This document shows, piece after piece, positions 1 to 5,596 of a DNA stretch of 5,596 bases. The stretch is taken from the NCBI GenBank assembly GCA_964646515.1, contig CAZYES010000028.1:1-5596 (forward strand), given 5' to 3'. Made by a program: the position numbers and the translations under genes. Position 1 is the first letter of the stretch; each line of letters opens with the position of its first letter. The stretch comes from C7867-002 sp964646515. Lineage in GTDB: Bacteria > Patescibacteriota > Minisyncoccia > Phycocordibacterales > PALSA-1337. The notes under the pieces were generated by a model. That model saw nothing but the letters and a program-made list of their open reading frames with translations. It ran no database searches and was not told where the DNA came from.

Positions 1-153
1 GTGGGCGCGGGTAGGTATGAAGATGGCAAAATCGTGCCAGTGACCGTCAAGGTTGGCGACAAGATATTGTTTCAATGGGGCGATAAGATCAAAGTCGGAG
101 AGGAGGAATACTTTATAGTCAAAGAGAGCGAAATATTAGCTATTATCAAATAA
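1..153 (+). CDS. groES: Co-chaperonin GroES, C-terminal part (5' truncated by window edge)
   Basis: The frame is open from base 1 and ends at TAA (151-153), giving 50 residues. They match the second half of GroES: VGAGRYEDGK, the VxVGDKILF strand, then GEEEYFIVKESEILAIIK, which corresponds to the usual GEEYLIxxExDILAIxx ending. GroES normally has about 95 residues, so roughly the first 45, including the mobile loop that docks on GroEL, lie outside the window. The protein forms the heptameric cytoplasmic lid that closes the GroEL folding chamber. It sits 13 bases before groEL in the same direction, the classic groESL operon order. A promoter or CIRCE/HrcA operator would lie upstream and cannot be seen. 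Confidence 0.95.
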   Translation: MGAGRYEDGKIVPVTVKVGDKILFQWGDKIKVGEEEYFIVKESEILAIIK

Positions 154-166
154 CATTCTACAATAT

Positions 167-1807
167 ATGTCAAAAAAAATACTTTACAATGAAGTGGCGC
201 GCAAAGCCCTGAAAGCCGGTGTTGACGTAGTAGCTGATGCGGTGAAAATAACTATTGGTCCTAGGGGCAGGAATGTTGTGCTCGATAAAGGATATGGTTC
301 TCCGACAATAACCAATGATGGCGTATCCATTGCTCGCGAAATCACTCTTAAAGACAAATTCGAAAACATGGGAGCGGAAATTGCCAAAGAGGTTGCTTCA
401 AAAACAAACGATATAGCTGGAGATGGTACTACTACGGCGACTATTTTGGCGCAAGCAATTATTGCCGAAGGGATGAAGCACACAACTATGGGCGTCAATG
501 CTATGGCGTTGCGTTTTGGTATCGAAGAGGCTGCCAAAGATGTTGTGCGTGTTTTGAAGAGTACCGCCAAAGCGATCAAGACTGATGAAGAAATCAAACA
601 GGTTGCCACTATAGCCGCCGAATCGGCCGAGCTTGGGGCGATTATCGCCGATACGATCAAAAAGGTAGGCAAAGATGGCGTGGTTACCGTGGAAGAATCA
701 CAATCTACTGGTCTCGAATCGGAGATAGTGGAAGGAATACAGTTTGACAAAGGTTATATTTCTCCATACATGATCACAAATGCCGAAAGGATGGAAGCAG
801 AATTCAAAGAGCCGGCGATCTTGATTACTGATAAGAAAATTTCTTCGATCAAGGAGATTTTACCTATGCTTGAGCAATTGGCGCAAAGTGGCAAGAAAGA
901 TCTAGTTATCATTGCCGAAGATATTGATGGTGAAGCGTTGGCTACGTTTGTGGTAAACAAGCTACGTGGTGCATTCAATGTTCTTGGCGTGAAAGCGCCC
1001 GGTTATGGCGATCGCAAGAAAGAGATACTCGAAGACATTGCTGTCACCGTCGGCGCTAAAGTTATTACTGAAGATGTCGGTATCAAGTTTGAAAACGCTG
1101 GACTAGAATCATTGGGTCGCGCTCGCAAAGTGATTTCTTCCAAAGACAATACGATCATTGTTGGCGGTAAGGGTAAAAAGTCTGATATTGAATCAAGAAT
1201 AAATCAGATCAAAAAACAGCGCGAAGCGACCGATTCTAAGTACGACAAAGAAAAGCTAGATGAACGCATTGCCAAGCTTTCTGGCGGTGTAGCGGTTATA
1301 AGAGTGGGCGCGGCCACAGAGACGGAAATGAAATATCTGAAGTTGAAAATCGAAGATGCGGTTAATGCTACTAAAGCGGCTATTGAGGAAGGGATCGTGG
1401 CTGGCGGTGGCGTTGCTCTCATCCGTGTGGCTCATGAGGTGATGAAAGCCATGCCCCATAAAAAAGATATGACAAAAGAACGTGAACTTGGCTACGACAT
1501 CGTCCTGAAAGCGCTTGAAGCGCCAGCCAAACAGATTGCCATCAATGCAGGAAAAGAAGATGGTTCTGTTATTGTCGATAAGATCAAGAATGGTAAAGGA
1601 AATATTGGTTATGATGCTCTCAAGGATGAAATAGTTACCGATATGATTGCCACTGGTATAGTTGACCCCGTCAAGGTTACTAGACTAGGTGTTGAGAACG
1701 CCTGTTCTGCCGCAGCTATCTTGCTCACTACTGAAGCGGCTGTGGCTGATTTGCCAGAGGAAAAAGAGAAGCATGTTCCTCACGGAGAGGCTGGAATGGA
1801 TTATTAG
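167..1807 (+). CDS. groEL: Chaperonin GroEL (60 kDa, Hsp60)
   Basis: This is a complete 546-residue GroEL, close to the 548 of E. coli. It is the ATP-dependent tetradecameric cytoplasmic chaperonin that encloses unfolded proteins under the GroES lid. Family landmarks are all present: TIGPRGRNVVLDK near residues 29-41, the nucleotide loop NDGVSIA (D51), the DGTTTAT phosphate-binding segment at 86-92, the apical-domain stretch ending APGYGDRKKEILEDIA, and IEDAVNATKAA with the catalytic aspartate at 397, followed by EEGIVAGGG. The ATG at 167 is supported by the canonical MSKKILYNEVARKAL start. The 13-base spacer after groES (cattctacaatat) has no Shine-Dalgarno motif, so translation may be coupled to groES. 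The C-terminus ends GEAGMDY and lacks the repeated GGM tail seen in many GroELs. Only short spacer remains before the assembly gap, and no terminator is visible. Confidence 0.99.
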   Translation: MSKKILYNEVARKALKAGVDVVADAVKITIGPRGRNVVLDKGYGSPTITNDGVSIAREITLKDKFENMGAEIAKEVASKTNDIAGDGTTTATILAQAIIAEGMKHTTMGVNAMALRFGIEEAAKDVVRVLKSTAKAIKTDEEIKQVATIAAESAELGAIIADTIKKVGKDGVVTVEESQSTGLESEIVEGIQFDKGYISPYMITNAERMEAEFKEPAILITDKKISSIKEILPMLEQLAQSGKKDLVIIAEDIDGEALATFVVNKLRGAFNVLGVKAPGYGDRKKEILEDIAVTVGAKVITEDVGIKFENAGLESLGRARKVISSKDNTIIVGGKGKKSDIESRINQIKKQREATDSKYDKEKLDERIAKLSGGVAVIRVGAATETEMKYLKLKIEDAVNATKAAIEEGIVAGGGVALIRVAHEVMKAMPHKKDMTKERELGYDIVLKALEAPAKQIAINAGKEDGSVIVDKIKNGKGNIGYDALKDEIVTDMIATGIVDPVKVTRLGVENACSAAAILLTTEAAVADLPEEKEKHVPHGEAGMDY

Positions 1808-1815
1808 GAATTAGG

Positions 1816-1915
1816 NNNNNNNNNNNNNNNNNNNNNNNNNNNNNNNNNNNNNNNNNNNNNNNNNNNNNNNNNNNNNNNNNNNNNNNNNNNNNNNNNNNNN
1901 NNNNNNNNNNNNNNN
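1816..1915. other. Assembly gap (100 N)
   Basis: Exactly 100 consecutive N, the conventional placeholder for a scaffold gap of unknown length. The end of the groEL transcript and the start of the next gene are lost here. The join between the left part (groES-groEL) and the right part therefore rests on scaffolding rather than continuous sequence. Confidence 0.98.
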
Positions 1916-2497
1916 CCCCAAACTAATGGAAACGCTTCATCAACACCAGTCGTTCCGGTAGTTGAGACCACCAAGATTTCTGGGAAGACATCGCAGTATC
2001 ACAATGCTGAGTTGGGTTTTTCTGTGAATTATCCTACCACATGGGAAGCCAATAATACCGACACAGGCGTATTTTTCATTATGCCTATAGATCAAAGTCA
2101 GGTCTCTACTGTAGCCAAGCTCGAGTCAAAGATAGTTGTATATTCTGGCAAGTGCTCATTTCCGCCGGTCACTACAGTCAAAGATCGTGGCACTCTCACC
2201 GTCAATGCCAATACTCTGAACATGATTTCGATGTCTAACACTGTTCAAGGCCGTGCCTATTTTGATCGCATGTATTCTTTGCAAAAAGGAAGTGTATGTT
2301 ACCTCTTCTTATTCTCTTCTATTACTCAGAGTACTACTAGCAAGAATCTTAAGGGTTCAGATCTTACTCAGGCACAAAATAATAACAAGGCCATCGTCAA
2401 TGTTGCTGATTCAGCCTTTACCGATATGGTCAAATCATTCACTTTCGTAACCGGACCAGCGGGTGTGGATGAGACCAAAGTATCACCGGCAAAATAG
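1916..2497 (+). CDS. Probable exported/lipoprotein-like protein, N-terminus lost in gap
   Basis: The frame is open from the first base after the N run to TAG at 2495-2497, giving 193 residues. A TTG at 2012 could be read as a start, but the protein-like sequence continues upstream of it, so the true start is almost certainly inside the gap. The visible N-terminal 25 or so residues are Ser/Thr/Pro/Val-rich (NASSTPVVPVVETTK), like the flexible linker that follows a lipobox or membrane anchor. Then comes YHNAELGFSVNYPTTWEAN, the 'Y.n...lGfsv.YP..W' opening found in PsbP-like and related small extracytoplasmic domains of envelope proteins. Two cysteines (in SGKCSF and GSVCYLF) could form a disulfide outside the cell. 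It lies 42 bases before lemA in the same direction and may share its transcript. I do not recognise a specific family. Export is inferred, since the signal sequence cannot be seen. Confidence 0.75.
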   Translation, partial: PQTNGNASSTPVVPVVETTKISGKTSQYHNAELGFSVNYPTTWEANNTDTGVFFIMPIDQSQVSTVAKLESKIVVYSGKCSFPPVTTVKDRGTLTVNANTLNMISMSNTVQGRAYFDRMYSLQKGSVCYLFLFSSITQSTTSKNLKGSDLTQAQNNNKAIVNVADSAFTDMVKSFTFVTGPAGVDETKVSPAK

Positions 2498-2539
2498 TTA
2501 GTGGGTTAGTTTAATTATCAATTTTATATAACCAATCAT

Positions 2540-3100
2540 ATGACATATGTTATATACGGTATTCTAGCGGTTGTTGTCTTGATTGTTATCTGGGTGATTT
2601 TTTCTTACAACGGTTTTATCACCAAGGTCAATCGTGCCAAAGAAGCTTGGGCTGATATCGACGTTCAACTGAAGCGTCGTTACGATCTCATCCCAAATCT
2701 AGTAGACACTGTCAAAGGATATGCAACTCATGAGAGTCAAACTTTTGACAAGGTGACACAGGCTAGGGCGACTGCTATGGGTGCGGGGACGCTTGCAGAG
2801 AAAGGGCAGGCCGAAGCAACCTTGGCCGGCGCTTTGAAATCTGTCTTTGCTATTGCCGAAGCCTATCCAGAATTGAAGGCCAATCAGAACTTTTTGGCTT
2901 TACAAAACGAGCTTACCGATACGGAAAATAAGGTCCAAGCGGCAAGACGTTTTTACAATGGCAATGTTAGAGATTTGAACACCGCTATTCAGGTTTTTCC
3001 CGGCAATGTCATCGCGGGAATATTCCACATTGTTCCTATGGAGTTTTTCCAACTCGATGAGGCGGATGTTGCCAGAGAGCCTGTAAAAGTCAAGTTTTGA
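2540..3100 (+). CDS. lemA: LemA family membrane protein
   Basis: A complete 186-residue LemA protein. It has a single N-terminal membrane helix (residues about 4-22, very rich in Val and Ile) and then the helical LemA domain. Recognisable blocks are YNGFITKVNRAKEAWADIDV (23-42), QLKRRYDLIPNLVDTVKGY (43-61, the signature RRxDLIPNLV), LQNELTDTENKVQAARRFYN (121-140) and NTAIQVFPGNVIAG. It ends in VKVKF, as LemA proteins do, so the TGA at 3098-3100 is a genuine stop. The N-terminus is probably outside or within the membrane with the domain on one face; the biochemical role of LemA is not well established. The ATG at 2540 is preceded by ttatataaccaatcat with no Shine-Dalgarno motif. The stop overlaps the htpX start by one base, a standard lemA-htpX pairing that suggests work at the membrane with the protease. 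Confidence 0.96.
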   Translation: MTYVIYGILAVVVLIVIWVIFSYNGFITKVNRAKEAWADIDVQLKRRYDLIPNLVDTVKGYATHESQTFDKVTQARATAMGAGTLAEKGQAEATLAGALKSVFAIAEAYPELKANQNFLALQNELTDTENKVQAARRFYNGNVRDLNTAIQVFPGNVIAGIFHIVPMEFFQLDEADVAREPVKVKF

Positions 3101-4008
3101 TGGCTACTCTCTATACAGAACAGAACAAAAATGTACGAAAGACATGGTTTTTGATGACCATATTTTTGGTTATTGTTATTGCTATCGGATATTTTATTAG
3201 TTGGTATTATGACAACTCGATTATTCTCATAATAGCGGTAGCATTTTCATTGGTCATGAATTTTATTAGCTACTGGCATTCGGACAAGATCTCTTTATCC
3301 TTGACCAGAGCTGTGCCGGCCGATCGTGATTCCAATCTGGAGCTCTTTCGTATTGTGGAAAACCTTTCGATCACTGCTGGCCTGCCTATGCCTAAAGTCT
3401 ATATTATCGAAGATCAATCGCCCAATGCTTTTGCCACGGGTAGGAACAAAGAACATGCCACAATTGCTGTCACCAGAGGTCTTTTAAATATGATGGACAA
3501 AAATGAACTCTCCGGTGTTATTGCTCACGAACTCTCCCATATAGGCAATCGTGATATCTTGCTTCAAACTGTAGTTGTTGTCTTGGTTGGTATGATTGCT
3601 ATTCTGGCAGACTTTTTCTTACGCACCTCGTGGTTGGGTGGTGGTAAGAGGGGTAGCAGTAGACAAGGAGGAGGTCAGCTTGGGTCGATCCTTGTTATTG
3701 TCGGAATTGTTTTTGTCATATTGTCTCCGGTAATTGCACAACTTATTCAGCTTGCCGTCTCTAGAAGGCGTGAATTTTTGGCCGATACAAATGGGGCGCT
3801 TTTGACTCGTTATCCCGAAGGTCTGGCTTCGGCCCTGGAGAAGATCTCCGCTGTCGGTCTGCCCATGTCTCGCGCCAACAATGCTACCGCACACCTGTTT
3901 ATCGCCAATCCATTTGGCGCTGGTGCTTCTCGTGGCCTTGCCAAACTTTTTATGACTCATCCACCGACAGAAGAGCGCGTAAAAATTTTGCGCGAGATGG
4001 CGGTCTAG
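3100..4008 (+). CDS. htpX: Membrane zinc metalloprotease HtpX (M48B)
   Basis: A complete 302-residue integral-membrane zinc endopeptidase of the M48B family, involved in cleaving misfolded or damaged inner-membrane proteins. The zinc site is intact: HELSH at 143-147 (HExxH) and the third ligand E225 in RREFLADTNGA, with D229 conserved. Also present are NAFATG (109-114) before the active site and HPPTEERV (287-294) near the end. Four membrane segments are visible, at about 16-37, 40-58, 153-174 and 194-217. A Gly/Ser/Arg-rich loop (179-193) lies between the last two. The ATG at 3100 uses the last A of the lemA TGA. A TTG directly before it (3097) is in frame but would add only one residue, so ATG is preferred. 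No Shine-Dalgarno motif is visible, and the overlap implies coupled translation with lemA. Confidence 0.97.
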   Translation: MATLYTEQNKNVRKTWFLMTIFLVIVIAIGYFISWYYDNSIILIIAVAFSLVMNFISYWHSDKISLSLTRAVPADRDSNLELFRIVENLSITAGLPMPKVYIIEDQSPNAFATGRNKEHATIAVTRGLLNMMDKNELSGVIAHELSHIGNRDILLQTVVVVLVGMIAILADFFLRTSWLGGGKRGSSRQGGGQLGSILVIVGIVFVILSPVIAQLIQLAVSRRREFLADTNGALLTRYPEGLASALEKISAVGLPMSRANNATAHLFIANPFGAGASRGLAKLFMTHPPTEERVKILREMAV

Positions 4009-4090
4009 TTTGTGTTCTATGGATGGTTACAACGTGTGGTGGCTGGAATAAATTATTATTGCTTGTTATATTGTTTATCTTCATGATAAC

Positions 4091-4175
4091 GGAGGGTTCG
4101 CATAGTGGTCTAGTGCGCACGCTTGGAAAGCGTGTGTGGGGCAACTCACCAAGGGTTCGAATCCCTTACCCTCCG
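4091..4175 (+). tRNA. tRNA-Ser(GGA)
   Basis: A complete class II tRNA. The 7-bp acceptor stem pairs ggagggt (4091-4097) with accctcc (4168-4174), and the discriminator is G4175, as expected for serine. The D-stem is gcat/gtgc. The anticodon stem is cacgc/gcgtg with loop ttGGAaa, placing anticodon GGA at 4125-4127 (reads UCC and UCU). The long variable arm forms a 5-bp stem (gtggg/ctcac) around gcaa, typical of tRNA-Ser. The T-arm is aaggg-ttcgaat-ccctt. CCA is not fully encoded (the bases after G4175 are cac), so the tail must be added by CCA-adding enzyme. The 82 bases between htpX and the tRNA are AT-rich, with no convincing terminator or clear promoter. The gene is convergent with the reverse transcriptase gene. 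Confidence 0.97.
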
Positions 4176-4279
4176 CACTTGAATTTTAGTATCGGATGAC
4201 CCGAAGGCCTATATTTCTAGCCGTCCCACAGAACGGTTCTAATCCTGTAGGGGTTCGATGGCTGAGGGATTCGAACTTA
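4176..4279. repeat. Junction with tRNA T-arm-like fragments between tRNA-Ser and the RT gene
   Basis: This non-coding stretch contains three pieces resembling the T-arm of the adjacent tRNA-Ser. ggttctaatcct (4235-4246) matches ggttcgaatccc (4154-4165) at 10 of 12 bases in the same orientation. gggttcga (4251-4258) repeats 4153-4160 exactly. agggattcgaac (4265-4276) is the exact reverse complement of gttcgaatccct (4155-4166). On the - strand the last piece reads gttcgaatccctcagcca, which looks like the 3' end of a tRNA and starts five bases after the RT stop codon. Possible meanings are an attachment-site scar of an element integrating at tRNA 3' ends, degenerate tRNA genes, or chance enrichment helped by the near-palindromic ttcgaa core. 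No complete tRNA fold could be drawn here on either strand. Confidence 0.5.
4198..4251 (-). other. Possible structured RNA or 3' UTR hairpins downstream of the RT
   Basis: Read on the - strand, cctacag (4251-4245) pairs with ctgtggg (4231-4225) over 7 bp with a 13-base loop. ggcc-ttcg-ggtc (4209-4198) forms a 4-bp stem closed by a UUCG tetraloop. Each stem contains one G-U pair that becomes an A-C mismatch if the + strand is transcribed, so both fold better as RNA from the RT strand. An alternative hairpin, ggcta with tagcc-like partner (ggctagaaatataggcc, bulged G), overlaps the UUCG stem. No U-run follows the last stem, so this is not a standard intrinsic terminator. Function is unknown. 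Confidence 0.35.
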
Positions 4280-5248
4280 TTATTTAGAATTAACTTTTGC
4301 GATTTGAGATTGATATCGAAAATAGGCTTTACGCGACGCCAGCAGTTTGTCTCTATTTGGACCAGGTATTACCTTTCTAAGTTGTTCTGAGATGTGATCC
4401 ATCCGAGATCGTGCTTTATGACCCATGGAAACTTTTGTTCGGCCGAGCTTCATTCCGAGATGCTCAGCTTTTGTAAAGTCACAAATCTTTTTCTTATTCC
4501 GATTGATTGGAAGTTTCTGATTCTTATCGAAATCATTAAGTAAATTCTCTATTACTATCGAAATCGCCTCCATTTGTTCTCGTGAGACTCTGCTTGCGCT
4601 AACACCTATATCATCAATAAATATTGCAATTCTCGGATCATGTCCGTATAGCTGTTTGTCGACCTGCCATTTCAATCGAATAAATAGATCAAGATTGCAC
4701 CAGATTGACAGACGAGTAGATGTGGCAAAACCACGGGCTAATATTTTTTCTGTTGAGCCACTGCCTTTTGATTCTCTCGGCACACAACAAAGATCAGCCA
4801 AAATGTTCGCAGCGTCCACGCTACACTCGCATTTGGAATGGAAAAGGTAAAAAACTCGGTCTCGACTAATTTGTTCGAAAAATCCTTTAACATCGAGACC
4901 CAGCAACATTCGGTTCTTTTGTTTTTCTAATAAATAATGTGCCGCTTGGACGTGGTTTCTCTTGGATAGTCCACCGAATATATATTGCGGTAGCAAGTTA
5001 TCGTGAGGCGCTAAAATGTGTTGGTCAATCAGTTCAAGTAGTTTGCCGAGAGGTGTGCCGAAAGCGCTTCTTACAAATTTATCTCTGTCTGGTTCGGAAT
5101 CGGAGCTGTCGTACCAAAAATTGTCGAAGTGTTTAATAACCCGATCAATTAATGCGCGAGTCAATTGGATTGGCTTGCTACCAGCAAGTCTCTTTGCGAT
5201 CTCATTCTTACTCCTGAGCCCAATTTTAGGGTATCTATTTTTTGACAT
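4280..5248 (-). CDS. Reverse transcriptase, retron-like (RVT_1 fold), atypical motifs
   Basis: A complete 322-residue RNA-directed DNA polymerase, within the size range of stand-alone retron RTs and with no maturase or endonuclease domain. In order: a fingers region with LLPQYIFGGLSKR (85-96); motif A LLGLDVKGFFEQIS (D119, F123-F124); ECSVDAANILADLCCVP (141-157), like the Cys/Ala-rich helix of retron RTs; motif B ARGFATSTRLS (171-181); motif C IFIDDIGVSA with D212-D213; NRNKKK (249-254); and the thumb-proximal EHLGMKLG (262-269). All three catalytic aspartates are present. Departures from retron consensus are FIDD for YADD, GFATST for QGxPTSP, a degenerate NAxxH site (the aligned residues read AAHYL, 102-106), and HLG where VTG is expected. 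The ATG at 5248 lies inside the end of the HTH gene (14-base overlap), suggesting translational coupling. It could be a divergent retron RT or another defence-type RT; the exact class is uncertain. Confidence 0.88.
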   Translation of the reverse strand: MSKNRYPKIGLRSKNEIAKRLAGSKPIQLTRALIDRVIKHFDNFWYDSSDSEPDRDKFVRSAFGTPLGKLLELIDQHILAPHDNLLPQYIFGGLSKRNHVQAAHYLLEKQKNRMLLGLDVKGFFEQISRDRVFYLFHSKCECSVDAANILADLCCVPRESKGSGSTEKILARGFATSTRLSIWCNLDLFIRLKWQVDKQLYGHDPRIAIFIDDIGVSASRVSREQMEAISIVIENLLNDFDKNQKLPINRNKKKICDFTKAEHLGMKLGRTKVSMGHKARSRMDHISEQLRKVIPGPNRDKLLASRKAYFRYQSQIAKVNSK

Positions 5249-5549
5249 ACTTTTTGAGTTGCTTGGCTTTTGATCTTATCAGATGCATTTGGAATTTTTC
5301 ACCAAGTTTGATCAATGATTTCTCAATAGATGAAATAGTCTTTATGTCACTATCGTCTGTTGATGAGATAAAAGGCAAAAGTGATCCAGTTCTAACTCCG
5401 AGTTTTTGTGCAAGATTCGCAATAAATATTTTCGATGGTGCTCTAGATTCAGATTCAATCATCGATATCAAAATAGTAGACACCTTTAAAGCGTTGGCTA
5501 ACTCTTCTTGTGTAAGGCCAGCTTCTTCTCTGATTTTCTGTTCTATCAA
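5235..5549 (-). CDS. XRE-family helix-turn-helix protein upstream of RT
   Basis: A 104-residue protein with a Cro/C1-type helix-turn-helix in its first half. Helix 1 is at about 2-10; GLTQEELANALKVS (11-24) is the classic XRE helix 2 and turn; TILISMIESESRAPS (25-39) is the recognition helix and following turn; and IFIANLAQKLGV (41-52) is helix 4. The rest is a probably helical tail (about 69-104) ending in a strongly basic segment, KAKQLKKYVKK. The only plausible start is TTG at 5549: an in-frame stop lies seven codons upstream, with no ATG or GTG between, and no Shine-Dalgarno motif is visible. It precedes and overlaps the RT gene, so the two are almost certainly co-expressed. It may repress the cassette or act as the RT's partner or toxin; the sequence does not decide. 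Two 60-base samples gave about 30-33% GC, low for the window. Confidence 0.85.
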   Translation of the reverse strand: MIEQKIREEAGLTQEELANALKVSTILISMIESESRAPSKIFIANLAQKLGVRTGSLLPFISSTDDSDIKTISSIEKSLIKLGEKFQMHLIRSKAKQLKKYVKK

Positions 5550-5596
5550 AATGCTGACTATTAGATCTTAAATAAATTACAAATACTGATAATAAA
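5550..5596. other. AT-rich upstream flank of the HTH-RT cassette, cut by window edge
   Basis: Forty-seven AT-rich bases precede the HTH start on the - strand. They presumably hold part of the cassette's promoter or leader, but I cannot pick out a convincing -35/-10 pair, operator palindrome or folded RNA in so short a piece. In retrons the msr-msd RNA usually lies upstream of the RT operon, which here would mostly fall outside the window. Confidence 0.4.

Noticed and set aside
184..1459. Several antisense reading frames inside groEL, the longest 188 codons (184-750, - strand)
   Set aside because: They mirror the well-conserved groEL codons, have no recognisable domain, and overlap a certain gene completely.
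3098..3100. Recoded TGA (code 25, TGA=Gly)
   Set aside because: The LemA sequence ends naturally at VKVKF before this TGA, and htpX starts on the same base, so TGA is a true stop.
4059..4090. Promoter for tRNA-Ser (ttgctt with tatctt or gataac)
   Set aside because: Spacing and -10 matches are poor in AT-rich DNA, and the tRNA could be transcribed from upstream.
4198..4262. A second, degenerate tRNA gene on either strand
   Set aside because: A T-loop-like ggttctaatcc is present, but its stem pairs at only three of five positions, the acceptor strands do not match, and the possible anticodon stem has two mismatches.
3619..4390. Short frames over htpX, the tRNA and the RT 3' end
   Set aside because: They cross a structured tRNA or lie antisense to HtpX/RT coding sequence, with no domain or plausible start.
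5242..5571. A 109-codon + strand frame over the HTH gene
   Set aside because: It is the antisense shadow of the XRE HTH gene, whose - strand translation gives a clear TQEELA-type domain; the + strand product resembles nothing.
4176..5596. Diversity-generating retroelement
   Set aside because: No template/variable repeat pair with adenine-specific differences is visible beside the RT, no Avd-like gene is present, and the HTH partner does not fit. A variable gene outside the window cannot be excluded.

Overview
The window looks like a piece of a metagenomic scaffold from a bacterium, most plausibly a member of the Candidate Phyla Radiation (Patescibacteria). That placement is inferred from gene content and style: a groES-groEL pair, a lemA-htpX pair preceded by a small Thr/Ser/Asn-rich exported protein, no Shine-Dalgarno motifs at the starts, and moderate-to-low GC. 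No phylogenetic marker was compared. The genetic code appears standard (code 11): lemA ends at a TGA exactly where LemA proteins normally end, which argues against the TGA=Gly code of Gracilibacteria and Absconditabacteria.

Layout. Bases 1-153 are the C-terminal half of GroES, followed after 13 bases by a complete groEL (167-1807). A run of exactly 100 N (1816-1915) marks a scaffold gap of unknown true size. To its right, 1916-2497 is the 3' part of a gene for a probable exported or surface-anchored protein. Its real start lies in the gap. Next come lemA (2540-3100) and htpX (3100-4008), which share one base at a TGATG junction. A complete tRNA-Ser(GGA) gene is at 4091-4175. All of these are on the + strand and read as ordinary chromosomal genes for protein folding and membrane-protein quality control.

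The accessory part is the right end. On the - strand, a small XRE-type helix-turn-helix gene (5235-5549) overlaps by 14 bases a 322-residue reverse transcriptase gene (4280-5248). The RT keeps the catalytic aspartates but has unusual motif versions (FIDD instead of YADD, GFATST instead of QGxPTSP) and degenerate or missing retron hallmarks (NAxxH, VTG). The pair resembles a retron-like or other defence-type RT cassette with a regulator or effector partner. It runs towards the tRNA gene.

The roughly 100 bases between tRNA-Ser and the RT stop codon are unusual. They hold several T-arm-like tRNA fragments in both orientations and hairpins whose G-U pairs work only in a - strand transcript. They may be an integration scar, degenerate tRNA remains, or a structured RNA at the 3' end of the RT transcript. 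The HTH-RT pair and this junction are the parts most worth following up. The upstream flank, where a retron msr-msd RNA would normally be, is cut off by the window edge.
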